A stretch of DNA of 64,000 bases from Sva-07 sp963728195. Lineage in GTDB: Bacteria; Actinomycetota; Acidimicrobiia; Acidimicrobiales; Ilumatobacteraceae. Under the pieces are notes generated by a model, which was given only the letters and a program-made list of their open reading frames with translations, did no database searches and was not told where the DNA came from. The stretch is from NCBI GenBank assembly GCA_963728195.1, contig CAVSIX010000017.1:124001-188000 (forward strand), in the 5' to 3' direction. Shown in pieces: positions 45,874 to 55,474 of this stretch (positions are counted from its first letter, which is position 1; each line of letters starts with the position of its first letter). The position numbers and the translations under genes are program-made.

Positions 45874-48621
45874 TCACCCCGCAGCCTGCAGCGCGGCTCC
45901 GAGCTCGGCGCGGCTCGACACACCGAGTTTGGTGTAGACGCTCTGGAGATGATTGTTGACCGTACGAACGGACAGAAAGAGCCGACGGCCGATCTCCTGA
46001 CTCGAGGTCCCGGACGCAGCCAGCACCGCCACCTCACGTTCACGAGCCGTGAGCGGAACGATGCTGTCGAGCAACGCCACCTCGTCAGAGCGGGCACCCT
46101 CAGCTCGTGCAATCTGGCCTCGCGAGCGGGTCGCAAGGTTTGTTGCCCCACGTCGATCCCCGAGTCGTCGGGCGCAGGCGGTCGCCTGTCCGAGCGCCTC
46201 CGCGGCGAGGAGGTGACACCCCATTGCTTCAAAGGCGTCAGCGGCGACGACCAGTTCGGCGCGCGAACCCGACACCTGCGCTCGCACGTGTCTGGCCCGC
46301 GCCGCCACGAGCGAGCCGTCGCACCGACCAGCCAATTCCTCGAGCCGATCGACCATCGCCGCCGGCTTGCCGATTCGAGCGATCTCGTGGCGCAGCCAGG
46401 CCTCCACCGTCAGGTGCCCGGTGGACGCAGCCAGTTCGGCTCCGTCGTTCAGCACGTCGACGGCGGCCGCTCGGCGACCCTGCGCGACGAGCACCCAGGC
46501 CTGCCCGAGGCAGCGTTCCGGCAGCAGAAATCCGAATCGACCGTCGATCGCGGCGAAGTCGACGAGCGCCTGATGCGCCGACACCATGTCACCAGTGACC
46601 GCACTCATCGCCGCCAGCCCCGCAAGCGCCATCGACCGCGGACCGCGCCACTGCGCCGCCGCAGTCACCGCCGCGGCCTCGCGGCACCAGCGCACGCCGC
46701 TCGCACCACGTCCGCGGATCAACGCGATCCGCGCCAGATTCAAGGCGAACCAGGTCTGACCCATCAGAGAATTGACGCCCACCGACGCCTCGTATCCTCC
46801 GACCGCCAGTGCATGCGCCTCGTCGAGTGATCCATGTTCCTGCAACGCCAGGCAGAGCGTGAGGAGATGGGTCTCGAGACTGGTGAGCGCGATGTCGTCG
46901 TCGAGCCCGCGGTGGCGGATGAACGCCAGCCGCGCCAACTCGATCGCCTCAGCGCTCCGACCCGCCAACGCAATCGCCGGCACACCCGGCGTGGCCCACA
47001 GGACCTGCGTGCGGGCATCGTTGTGGTCGACCTCGATGCCATCATCGGACAGTCGCGCGTGCATGTCGAGTTCCGCCAGGATCCGCAGCGACTCGGCGGG
47101 GTGGCCGCTGTAGAGCTGCACGTTGGCGCGGCGGCTCACCAACTCCTCACGCAACGACTCCAAGCCGTTCCCGACGAGAAGGGCACCCGCACTGTCCGTG
47201 ATCTCGGTGGCGCGTTCCGGCTGCATCAGGCCGAACAGCAGGTTGGTGCCACGCATGCCGACCAGCCGGAGCACCTCGGTGGGAGTCCCATCGAGGGACT
47301 CGGCCGCTGACATCACCGCTTCCGCATCGGCGAACGAACCCGTTTCGTAGAGCGACTCGCCGTACAGGATCGCCGTGCCAAGCGTCGGGCGCACTTCATG
47401 GGCGACGCGAGCGAGTTGCAGGGTGAGCACGTAGTCACCGGCGTGGCGGGCCAGAGTTGCGGTGGCCGCAGCCAGTGTGGGATCGATCGCGTCGCCGCAC
47501 TGCAGCCGCCATGCAGCGACCCGGAGCACATCTGCAGGCTCGCCCGCGGCTCGCGATTCGACATGATCGGCCCACGTCCGCAGGATGGAGCGCCCCCGCA
47601 ATGTCGGTGTCGCCGACCGAACGGTGTCGACCAGCAGTGGATGGGCGAGGGCCATCACGTCGGGCCCGTCGACCGACGACGCCGAGCGTACGACGACCAG
47701 GCGGTCGACTTCCAGGTGCTCGAGCACCACAGCGCCGAACCATTCCACGAGTGCGTCGAGATTCGTGGGGCCGATGATCGCCAACAGCTCGATCACCGTC
47801 CGTGCGTCGCCCGTCACCGACATGACTCGATGGTGGAGCAGTTCCGCCGCCCGGTGACGGGTCGGGAGCACACCGACGAGCGACCACACCCCCTCGATCT
47901 CGATCAACACCCCGTCCTCTTCCCCAGCGCGCACGAGTTCGCGCAACAACAGCGGGTTCCCGCCCGACGACGTTCCCAGCATCAACACCGTTCGACCCTC
48001 CACCTGGCCGCCGAGGCCTGCGGCGAGCAGCGCCGCAACGCTTTCGGACCCGATCGCCTCGAGGTCGATCCTCGTCACCTGGCCGCTCCGCCACAGGGTC
48101 TGCAAGGAATCGGGTTGGTGCTCGTCCTTTCGCGCCGTGAGCACGAGCACGGCGTCGCCCGCCTGCACCAGCTGGTGCAGCAGGATAAGTGACACGGCAT
48201 CGAGCAGGTGCGCATCGTCGATCATCAGCACCAGACGGCCATCGCCATCGCCGAGAACTTGCCGGGCCTGGGCCAACAAGGGCGCCGGGTCGACAGAGTC
48301 CCGGGTCGCGGCAAGGATGACATCGGCCGGAAGAAGATGCGCCAACGGGCCCAGCGGGACCGCCGCCGCAGTTGCGTCTGCGGTGGCCCGGGCGACTCGG
48401 TCCCCCGCTGCTTCCAGATCAGCCGTCAGTTCTTCGGCCATGCGCGTGCGCCCGACACCTGCCACACCGAAGAAGACGACGCCACGAGACGACGGGTCGG
48501 CGAGGGCGGTTCGCGCCCGGGCCATCTCACCGGTACGTCCGATGAGGGGCCAGCGCTCGGGCCTCGTCGGCTTGCAAGACGCACCCTGCTCGACGTCAGC
48601 CACGGTTGCGACCATAGCCAC
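45874..48621 (-). CDS. LAL-type LuxR transcriptional regulator (AAA ATPase + TPR + LuxR HTH)
   Basis: A 915-aa regulator. N-terminal ATPase with Walker A VAGVGRTR (Arg in place of Lys) and Walker B LVLMIDDAHLLD, a long TPR-like helical middle, and a C-terminal LuxR HTH (LTAREREVAVLAASGTSSQEIGRRL is split here; SVRTVNNHLQSVYTKLGV is the recognition part). GTG 48621 or ATG 48615 are both possible starts. LAL proteins activate operons in response to metabolites. The target is unknown; the divergent MGFLK genes are nearest. Confidence 0.87.
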   Translation of the reverse strand: MAMVATVADVEQGASCKPTRPERWPLIGRTGEMARARTALADPSSRGVVFFGVAGVGRTRMAEELTADLEAAGDRVARATADATAAAVPLGPLAHLLPADVILAATRDSVDPAPLLAQARQVLGDGDGRLVLMIDDAHLLDAVSLILLHQLVQAGDAVLVLTARKDEHQPDSLQTLWRSGQVTRIDLEAIGSESVAALLAAGLGGQVEGRTVLMLGTSSGGNPLLLRELVRAGEEDGVLIEIEGVWSLVGVLPTRHRAAELLHHRVMSVTGDARTVIELLAIIGPTNLDALVEWFGAVVLEHLEVDRLVVVRSASSVDGPDVMALAHPLLVDTVRSATPTLRGRSILRTWADHVESRAAGEPADVLRVAAWRLQCGDAIDPTLAAATATLARHAGDYVLTLQLARVAHEVRPTLGTAILYGESLYETGSFADAEAVMSAAESLDGTPTEVLRLVGMRGTNLLFGLMQPERATEITDSAGALLVGNGLESLREELVSRRANVQLYSGHPAESLRILAELDMHARLSDDGIEVDHNDARTQVLWATPGVPAIALAGRSAEAIELARLAFIRHRGLDDDIALTSLETHLLTLCLALQEHGSLDEAHALAVGGYEASVGVNSLMGQTWFALNLARIALIRGRGASGVRWCREAAAVTAAAQWRGPRSMALAGLAAMSAVTGDMVSAHQALVDFAAIDGRFGFLLPERCLGQAWVLVAQGRRAAAVDVLNDGAELAASTGHLTVEAWLRHEIARIGKPAAMVDRLEELAGRCDGSLVAARARHVRAQVSGSRAELVVAADAFEAMGCHLLAAEALGQATACARRLGDRRGATNLATRSRGQIARAEGARSDEVALLDSIVPLTAREREVAVLAASGTSSQEIGRRLFLSVRTVNNHLQSVYTKLGVSSRAELGAALQAAG

Positions 48622-48732
48622 AGGGGGCGACCAATGAGTATCGATTGCTCAAGGCTGTCGCTTTCCGACGTTCGACACTCGTCCGAGAGGGCGGGGACCG
48701 ATCCCCGGCCACGAGAAGAGGAGCACGAACCG

Positions 48733-49125
48733 ATGGGTTTCCTGAAGCAGATGAAGGACATGAAGAACATGGTCGCCGAGGCGCCCGAACTGCTGGCGCA
48801 GACCACGACACTGGCCGCCAACGCCAGCGCGATGGCTTCGGCCCAGCAGGCCGCAGTGGAGCAGGTCCCTGCGTCGCCGGGAATGGCTCCGCCGGCGACG
48901 GCCTACGACGATTCTCCCATTGCAGGCGTGACACTCGAGCTGTACGTGTCGATCGCGCGTGCTATCGCCGACGTCGGCTACGACACCGGCAGGGCTCACG
49001 AGCTGGCCGCCACGCAAGGTGTCTCGGCAGCAGCCTGGGATTCGGCCGTGGCTGGCTGGAACCTGCGGATGCAGACCGAACCAGCGGTCGCGCAAGAGTT
49101 CAACGCCCTGTACACGGGTCGCTGA
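48733..49125 (+). CDS. Hypothetical MGFLK protein 1
   Basis: A 130-aa cytoplasmic protein starting MGFLKQMKDMKNMVAEAPEL, an amphipathic helix. Then an Ala/Gln-rich linker and a compact C-terminal helical part (VTLELYVSIARAIADVGYDT, WDSAVAGWNLRMQ). Start chosen on ATG 48733 with GAGGAG 8-12 nt upstream. The same N-terminal MGFLK... sequence starts the next gene. No function known. Confidence 0.65.
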   Translation: MGFLKQMKDMKNMVAEAPELLAQTTTLAANASAMASAQQAAVEQVPASPGMAPPATAYDDSPIAGVTLELYVSIARAIADVGYDTGRAHELAATQGVSAAAWDSAVAGWNLRMQTEPAVAQEFNALYTGR

Positions 49126-49126
49126 G

Positions 49127-49555
49127 GTGGGTTTCCTCAAGGACGTTCGCTCGCTCTCGAAGCAGGCCAAGGGGTTGTCGGCGACCAGCGATTCTGGCGC
49201 CGGGTTCAGGGAGATGAACGCCAAGATGAGCGCACTCAACGCCTCGATGTCGACGTCCACCGCCAGCCTCGATGGTCCCGCTGGCGACGCCTTCGCCGGC
49301 GAGGTGAACATCATTGCGGTCGAACCGTCCGCGATGCTGATCGGTGGTCGACCGGCACTCACGGTGAGCGTGCTGATCCTGGCTCCCGACCGCGCCCCGG
49401 TTCCGTCGGCTGCCACATTCGTCGTGCCACCCGCCCGCACCCACGAGGTGGTCCCGGGCGCGACCTTGCCCGCCGTGCTGAGTGCCAGCTCCCCAACGGC
49501 ATTCACGATCGACTTCGACGCCGCGTCCTCCCGATTGGGGCGCGATGATGAGTAG
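49127..49555 (+). CDS. Hypothetical MGFLK protein 2
   Basis: A 142-aa protein from GTG 49127, 1 nt after the previous stop. It begins MGFLKDVRSLSKQAKGLS, like its neighbour, but its C-terminal part is beta-rich (VNIIAVEPSAMLIGG, ALTVSVLILAPD). Its ending (STPTAFTIDFDAAS-like) has no recognised motif. Probably co-expressed and interacting with the first protein; function unknown. Confidence 0.6.
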   Translation: MGFLKDVRSLSKQAKGLSATSDSGAGFREMNAKMSALNASMSTSTASLDGPAGDAFAGEVNIIAVEPSAMLIGGRPALTVSVLILAPDRAPVPSAATFVVPPARTHEVVPGATLPAVLSASSPTAFTIDFDAASSRLGRDDE

Positions 49556-49600
49556 CCGTTGCTCATGCCCCGAAGCGCAGGTCGCGCTCAGAGTCGAGCA

Positions 49601-50893
49601 ATGAACTCCTTGCCGATCACACCCACCGAACGACCCCGTACCCGCGTCAACCGCGTCCGCAAATTCATCGCACTAGTCGGTGTCACCCTGATGTCCGCGC
49701 TGGTCGGCCCGGTCGGCGCGAACGCAGTCGAATTCGATCCCATCCCGGCGATCACCGGTGTCACGCAGTGCAGACCGGCCACAGCGGACGCCCCGGGCGG
49801 CATGGTGGTGTCGATGCTCTACGAGAACCTGGGGGCCGGAACGGCGACATTCCACGAGGTGATCCAACAGAACGCTCTGACCCTCAACAACGACATTCTC
49901 GTGACGGACACGCCGGCGGCCCCGAAATTCTTGCTGCTCGAGGGCACGGTCTCATCGTTGACGGTCACGTCCACGGACGGCCCTGGCGCCACGTACTCGG
50001 TGAGCTTCGACCCGGTTGATTGCGAGCCGCACCCGACTGCATCGATCGAGGTGGTCTGCTCGCCGACGAGGGGTGAAGACCCAACCGTTCGCTACACCTA
50101 TCAGAACGCCAGTCTGAATCCGGTGACGCTCACCTTTGCCGTCGTCGGTGGGCCGTCGAGTCAAACGACCGCTTCCGGCATGGCCAGCCCGGCAGTCGAG
50201 ATCCAATCGGTGCCGGACAAGTCGTTGGTGCACGCAACGGTCGAGGCCGGCGGTGTGGTGCTCGCCGATCTCGTGACAGCGCCCCAGTGCAATCCGTTCA
50301 CGCTCACCGTGTCGAACAAGGTCGTCGGAGGCACCGCGAATCCGGCTTTCGACTTCCAGGTGGTCTGCACTCCCAACGCGCAGAACCTCCCCGACTACGT
50401 GCTCGCATCGTTCGTGCTCCACGACGGCGAATCGCACGTGGTGGACTTTCCGTTCGATGAGTACTGCTCTGCCCGAGAACTCGCCCCCGGATCGCAGTGG
50501 ACCGTGATGGAGTCGGTCAACGGCAACGGGTACGAGGTGCCCGACTCCAGCACGCTCCAGCCGAGTCACGATCAGACCGCTGCTTTCCTCAACACCGCCG
50601 TGGCCCCTCCACCGATCGACTCGTCGACGATCCCGACGAGCATCCCGAGCACGCTCGGTTCCACGATCCCGCCAATGACGACCGTTCCCGCCGCGGGGCT
50701 CACCCCGTCCGCCGTCAGCACGACGACCATCCCGACTCCACTCGCCACCGAGCTTCCGGTGACCGGAACGTCAAATCTCGTGTTGGCGCTGATCGGCCTC
50801 GTACTGCTCGGCACCGGTTCGGCACTCGTTGTGGCCGCTCGTCGCAGCGCTGCATGCCGAACAACGTCAGTGGCGACTCACCCTGGTCGGTGA
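49601..50893 (+). CDS. LPXTG-anchored surface protein (LPVTG)
   Basis: A 430-aa secreted protein. Signal segment VRKFIALVGVTLMSALVGPVGANA, then beta-rich repeat domains containing spaced cysteines (PVDCEPHP, EVVCSPT, QCNPFTLT, QVVCTPN). A Ser/Thr/Pro linker (SSTIPTSIPSTLGSTIPP) leads to a sorting signal: LPVTG, a hydrophobic helix and an AARRS tail. Domains of about 90 residues resemble the DUF5979-type T-Q ester/Ig-like domains of actinobacterial pili adhesins. Start ATG 49601; an earlier in-frame ATG at 49559 is possible. Confidence 0.8.
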   Translation: MNSLPITPTERPRTRVNRVRKFIALVGVTLMSALVGPVGANAVEFDPIPAITGVTQCRPATADAPGGMVVSMLYENLGAGTATFHEVIQQNALTLNNDILVTDTPAAPKFLLLEGTVSSLTVTSTDGPGATYSVSFDPVDCEPHPTASIEVVCSPTRGEDPTVRYTYQNASLNPVTLTFAVVGGPSSQTTASGMASPAVEIQSVPDKSLVHATVEAGGVVLADLVTAPQCNPFTLTVSNKVVGGTANPAFDFQVVCTPNAQNLPDYVLASFVLHDGESHVVDFPFDEYCSARELAPGSQWTVMESVNGNGYEVPDSSTLQPSHDQTAAFLNTAVAPPPIDSSTIPTSIPSTLGSTIPPMTTVPAAGLTPSAVSTTTIPTPLATELPVTGTSNLVLALIGLVLLGTGSALVVAARRSAACRTTSVATHPGR

Positions 50894-51246
50894 CCTCGCA
50901 TCGCCTCCAAGCGGTCGGCCGTGGAGGCACGTTCCCGAGCTGCGCGACACCGGCCGTCGCGTGGAGTTGCGGCATCTCCACCGGTTCATGAACCGGTGGA
51001 GATGCGGACGCGCGCACTGGAGTTGCGTCGCGCGAATCCGTCCGCACTCGACGGGGTGTGCGTCGCACGGCCGGATCCGGGCGGGGCGTTCGGGGAGCAG
51101 CTCGAACCGATTGGCGACATGGTGGCGATGCGCCGCGACGAACGTCGACTCCGCACCACGGTCGAGGAGCCGGGTGGAACTGCTCGGCTTGTCGGGGATC
51201 AGTCACGCGACTACGGTCAGCCGCGAGCCGAACGAGGGGGAATGTG
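50894..51246. other. 353-bp intergenic region with a perfect 34-bp palindrome
   Basis: No convincing gene on either strand. Contains the palindrome at 50972-51005, flanking near-direct repeats TGGAGTTGCG (50962 and 51019 areas) and, at the right end, a GAGGGGGA ribosome site before the P450 start. Confidence 0.5.
50972..51005. terminator. Perfect 34-bp palindrome, possible terminator or cruciform
   Basis: Each arm is 17 bp with no loop beyond the self-complementary centre TTCATGAA; half-arm GCATCTCCACCGG. It lies 78 bp after the LPXTG gene stop. As RNA it would form a very stable hairpin. Confidence 0.6.
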
Positions 51247-52461
51247 ATGGCGTACGGGGCAGACAACGTCGAAATGCCGCCGGTCGAGAACTGGGTGACC
51301 GACTGGGACTGGCTCGACGACCAGTGGGGTGAGAACGCCATCGAGATCTGGAACTCGGTGCGCGAGCAGTGTCCCGTGGCGACCACCGAACGCTACGGAC
51401 GTGCCTTCATGCCGGTCACGATGGATGCGGTTGCGGCGGTGGCGAACGACACCGAGCACTTCTCGTCGATCTGGGTCAACGTCGGTCGTCCCGATGCACC
51501 GCGGCGTCCGGCGCCGCCGATCACGTCGGATCCGCCAGACCATCACGGTCATCGACGGTTGCTGCTCCCGGCGTTCAGTCCGAAGCACGTGGCTCCGCTC
51601 GAGGACGACCTGCGTCAGTTCTGCAGGACGCTCATCGCCGACCTCGACGGCGCCGACAGCGCCGATGCGGCAGCCCAGTTCGCTCAGCACATCCCGGTCC
51701 ACGGCATCTGCAAGCTCACCGGCCTCCCTGAAGAGGACGCCGATCTGTTCCGCGACTGGATCCACCGCAACTTCCAGTTGGCGCCTCGCGACAACGCGGT
51801 GCGCATCGCGGTGGCGGGCGAGATGAAGCAGTACGTCGACGGCCTGCTCAACGACCGGCTCGCCGACCCTCGCGACGACATGTTGACCATGGTGGCCAAC
51901 GCCGAGATCGACGGTCAGCCCGTCGACTGGGACCTCAAGGTCGGCTACATCAACCTGCTGATCATCGCCGGCATCGACACGACGTGGAGTGCGATCGGTT
52001 CGGGACTGTGGCACTTCGCGCAGCACACCGACCAGGTCGCGCGCCTCGTGGCCGTCGACGACGACGACCTGCTCTGGAACACCGCGACCGAGGAGGTCCT
52101 GCGCTTCTATGCGCCGGTCACGATGGCGCGCAAGGTCGTCGGCGAGACCGAGATCGCCGGTTGCCCGGTGCATCCGGGCGATCAGATGCTGCTGACCTTC
52201 CCTGCCGCCAACCACGATCCGGCCGCGTTCGAGCACCCAGACGTGTTCGACATGGACCGGTTGAACAACCGCCACGTCGCGTTCGGACTGGGCATCCATC
52301 GCTGCGTCGGCTCGAACCTGGCGCGGCTCGAGTGCACCGTCGCGTTCCAGGAGTGGCTGCGTGCCTTCCCGAACTACACGCTCGACACGAGCAAGCGCAC
52401 GACTTGGGCCAACGGGCAGGTGCGCGGGCCACGCAACATCCCGGTGCTGCTCAACCGGTGA
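51247..52461 (+). CDS. Cytochrome P450
   Basis: Heme monooxygenase of 404 aa. ATG 51247 follows GAGGGGGAATGTG. I-helix AGIDTTWSAI, K-helix EEVLRFY (ExxR), and heme loop FGLGIHRCVGSNLAR with the ligand Cys. N-terminal segment has VTDWDWLDDQWGENAIEIWN. Substrate unknown. The following tetR overlaps its stop, so the P450 and its probable regulator share a transcript. A redox partner is not adjacent. Confidence 0.94.
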   Translation: MAYGADNVEMPPVENWVTDWDWLDDQWGENAIEIWNSVREQCPVATTERYGRAFMPVTMDAVAAVANDTEHFSSIWVNVGRPDAPRRPAPPITSDPPDHHGHRRLLLPAFSPKHVAPLEDDLRQFCRTLIADLDGADSADAAAQFAQHIPVHGICKLTGLPEEDADLFRDWIHRNFQLAPRDNAVRIAVAGEMKQYVDGLLNDRLADPRDDMLTMVANAEIDGQPVDWDLKVGYINLLIIAGIDTTWSAIGSGLWHFAQHTDQVARLVAVDDDDLLWNTATEEVLRFYAPVTMARKVVGETEIAGCPVHPGDQMLLTFPAANHDPAAFEHPDVFDMDRLNNRHVAFGLGIHRCVGSNLARLECTVAFQEWLRAFPNYTLDTSKRTTWANGQVRGPRNIPVLLNR

Positions 52462-53054
52462 CGGACGACGCCGACAAACCGGTCGGTCGCGAGGCGGTGA
52501 GCGATGCGCTCATCGACGCGACCACCGACCTGATCCTCGAACAGGGCGTGACGATGTCGGTGCGCGACATCGCACGGCGCGCCGGCGTCAACCACGGCCT
52601 GGTGCACACCTACTTCGGGAGCAAGGAAGGGTTACTGACCGCCGCCTTCGAGTCGATCATCGCTCGGGCCGCGGCCGACGTCGGCGACACGGGGTTCCCA
52701 CCCGCGGACCTCGCATTCCGCCGTCGGGGAGAGGTCGCCAGGGTGATCGCCCGCGTCATGTTGGACGTCGGCAGCGATCCGTTCCCCGACCATCCGATCC
52801 TGCCGGGCTGGCGAAACGCACTCGCTGCGACGCGCCCCGAAGCAACGCCCGCCGAACTCGACGAAGCGGTGATCATCGCGACCACCCTCGGACTGGGCTG
52901 GGCGCTGTTCGCCGAGCACCTGTGCGGAATCCTCGGTGTCGACGGCGACCGCATCGACGCCATCGAACAACGGGTGCTCGCGCTGGTCCACGAGATCGGC
53001 GGCATTCCGCGCACCGATGCTCCCGCCTCCCCTGCGGATCCAGCTTCCGGTTAG
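52458..53054 (+). CDS. TetR-family regulator
   Basis: A 198-aa protein starting at GTG 52458, overlapping the P450 stop (GTGA). The N-terminal HTH reads VRDIARRAGVNHGLVHTYFGSKEGLL, shown in parts: IARRAGVNHGLVHTYF is the helix-turn-helix. The C-terminal ligand domain is poorly conserved. It probably controls this operon; no palindrome is obvious in its immediate 5' region. Confidence 0.85.
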   Translation: MTDDADKPVGREAVSDALIDATTDLILEQGVTMSVRDIARRAGVNHGLVHTYFGSKEGLLTAAFESIIARAAADVGDTGFPPADLAFRRRGEVARVIARVMLDVGSDPFPDHPILPGWRNALAATRPEATPAELDEAVIIATTLGLGWALFAEHLCGILGVDGDRIDAIEQRVLALVHEIGGIPRTDAPASPADPASG

Positions 53055-53080
53055 CGTCGCGGGCGTCGCAAGGGGGATTT

Positions 53081-55474
53081 GTGCTGGACGAGACCGATGC
53101 ACCGACAGAAGCGCCATGGTTGGGGGTCGACGACGCCGACGCTTTGACCCAATTGATCGTCGCAGCGGTGACCGAGGCGTGCGATCCGTTCACCGACACC
53201 ACCATCGCGGATGCGATCCTGCGCATCCCCGCCGCCGATCTGTCGGTGTTCATGCATGCGAGGTTCGACCCCGATGGCGATCACACCGTTCTGACCACCG
53301 GCCTGCCCGCCTCGCCGGGTGCCGCCTCCGGCCGCATCGTGACCAGCGCCGAAGCGGCAGTCGAGGCGGCCGACCGAGGCATCGACGTGATCCTCGTTCG
53401 CACCGAGACCACCCCCGACGACGTGTTGGGCATGCAGTCGGCCAAGGGCATCCTGACGGCACGCGGAGGGCTGGTGAGTCACGCCGCAGTGGTCGCTCGC
53501 GGCTGGGGGATTCCTGCGGTCGTCGGCGCCGCCGAGGTGATCGTCGTCGACGGTGGGATCCGAATCGGCGACGAGTTCCACGCCACCGGCACCGAGATCT
53601 CGATCGACGGCCGCACCGGCAACGTCATCGAAGGCGCGGTCGTCGCCTCCACCCGTCAGGCGCCGCCCGAGCTGGAAACGCTCCTGCGGTGGGCCGACCT
53701 GGTGCGTGCGGGCCGGGTGGGCGTCCGGGCCAATGCCGACACCGCCGAGGACGCCAGCCATGCCCGTCACCTCGGCGCCGAGGGGATCGGCCTGTGCCGC
53801 ACGGAGCACATGTTCCTCGCCGAACAGCGACTGCGCCTCGTTCGCCGGCTGATCCTCAGCGACGATCCGACGCAGGAACGCGAGGTCCTGCACGAACTCG
53901 ACGTCGTCCAGCAGGCCGACTTCGCGTCGATCATCGCGGTGATGGACGGCCTGCCGGTGACCGTGCGACTGCTCGACCCGCCGCTGCACGAGTTCCTTCC
54001 CGACTACGAACGCCTCGTCGTCGCCGAAGCGACCGGCGCGCTGGACGACGAGTCGCGAGCCGAGCTGGCGGCCGTGCGGCGGCTGCGCGAAGCCAATCCG
54101 ATGATCGGCACGCGCGGTGTACGCCTCGGCGTCGTCAAGCCGGGTGTGTACCAGATGCAGGTCCGCGCGCTGGCTCGTGCGGTCGGCGAGGCACTCGCCG
54201 CGGGGCGCAACCCGCTGGTCGAGGTGATGATCCCGCTGGTGATGGGCGCCGACGAACTGGCGATGGCGCGCGGCTGGGTTCTCGAGGCGCTCGACGAGGC
54301 CGGGGTCGCCGACTTCGACGCAGTGAGCATCGGTGCCATGGTCGAGACACCTCGCGCCGCGCTGGTCGCCGCTGCGCTCAGCGCCCACGCCGACTTCTTC
54401 TCCTTCGGCACGAACGACCTCACCCAGCTGACGTTCGCCTTCAGCCGCGACGACGTCGAAGTGCGACTGCTGCCCGCCTACCTCGAAGCCGGCGTGCTCC
54501 CCTTCAACCCCTTCGACCAGCTCGACCAGGAAGGCGTGGGCCGGTTGATCGAGATGACCTGCAACGACGCGCGCGCCGTGAAGCCGGACCTCAAGATCGG
54601 GATCTGTGGAGAACAGGCCGGTGATCCCGCTTCGGCCCGGTTCCTCGTCGATGCCGGTGTCGACTACGTCAGCTGCTCGCCCTACCGGGTGCCGATCGCC
54701 CGACTGGCCGTCGCACAGGCGCTGCTCGACGCCGACCGCATCCCCGACGACGAGATCGACCGGCTGACCGCCGCCGTCGCTCAGGGTGCCGACCGGTCCG
54801 ACGCCGCCACCGACACGCACGCCACCGACGGCCGGGTCGACGCCGAGGAACACTCGACAGCGGTCGACGATGACGAGGCCAGATTCCTCGTGCTGCATGC
54901 GCTGCGGATCAAGGGGTTCAGCGCGGCGTCGACGATCGCCGAGCTGTCGACGATCGAGCCCGCACGCACGGGTGCGATCCTGGAGGAGCTCGCCGAGAGC
55001 GGACACGCCAAGTTCTTCGAGGCGCGAGATCTGTGGCAGCTCACGCCAGACGGCCGCCAGCGCCATGCGGACGAGGTGGCTCGGGTTGCAGCCGAACACG
55101 GCAGTGGTCTCCGGTCGCACTACGACAGGTTCCTCGAGCTGAACTCCCGGCTGAAGGAGCTGTGCACCGCCTGGCAGACACGCAACGGCGAAGCGAACGA
55201 CCACACCGACGCCGCCTACGACGCACAACGCCTGGAGGAGCTCGAGCGATTCAACGACGAGTGCGCGCCGGTGCTCGACGGGTTCGCTGACGTCGTGGCT
55301 CGGTTTGCGGCCTACCGCCACCGGCTCACCGGGGCGACAGCACGGGCGGTCAACGGTGAGACCAAGATGTTCACCGGCGTCATGTGCGGATCGTTCCACG
55401 ACATCTGGATGGAACTCCACGAAGACCTGATCCAGCTGCTGAGCATCGACCGCAGCGCCGAGGGCAGTTTCTGA
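53081..55474 (+). CDS. ppdK: PPDK-like PEP-utilising protein lacking the ATP-grasp domain
   Basis: A 797-aa protein. Residues about 60-160 are the phosphohistidine domain (GLPASPGAASG, TARGGLVSHAAVVARGWGI; His in SHAAV), followed by the PEP-binding barrel (GIGLCRTEHMFL, EANPMIGTRGVRLG, EVMIPLVM, SIGAMVETPRAAL, FFSFGTNDLTQLTF, GICGEQAGDP with catalytic Cys). The N-terminal nucleotide-binding domain (about 340 aa in PPDK) is missing. The C-terminal ~240 residues form a winged-helix/helical module (RFLVLHALRIKGFSAASTIAE, TPDGRQRHADEV). GTG 53081 with AAGGGGG upstream. Function is probably not classical PPDK. Confidence 0.78.
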   Translation: MLDETDAPTEAPWLGVDDADALTQLIVAAVTEACDPFTDTTIADAILRIPAADLSVFMHARFDPDGDHTVLTTGLPASPGAASGRIVTSAEAAVEAADRGIDVILVRTETTPDDVLGMQSAKGILTARGGLVSHAAVVARGWGIPAVVGAAEVIVVDGGIRIGDEFHATGTEISIDGRTGNVIEGAVVASTRQAPPELETLLRWADLVRAGRVGVRANADTAEDASHARHLGAEGIGLCRTEHMFLAEQRLRLVRRLILSDDPTQEREVLHELDVVQQADFASIIAVMDGLPVTVRLLDPPLHEFLPDYERLVVAEATGALDDESRAELAAVRRLREANPMIGTRGVRLGVVKPGVYQMQVRALARAVGEALAAGRNPLVEVMIPLVMGADELAMARGWVLEALDEAGVADFDAVSIGAMVETPRAALVAAALSAHADFFSFGTNDLTQLTFAFSRDDVEVRLLPAYLEAGVLPFNPFDQLDQEGVGRLIEMTCNDARAVKPDLKIGICGEQAGDPASARFLVDAGVDYVSCSPYRVPIARLAVAQALLDADRIPDDEIDRLTAAVAQGADRSDAATDTHATDGRVDAEEHSTAVDDDEARFLVLHALRIKGFSAASTIAELSTIEPARTGAILEELAESGHAKFFEARDLWQLTPDGRQRHADEVARVAAEHGSGLRSHYDRFLELNSRLKELCTAWQTRNGEANDHTDAAYDAQRLEELERFNDECAPVLDGFADVVARFAAYRHRLTGATARAVNGETKMFTGVMCGSFHDIWMELHEDLIQLLSIDRSAEGSF

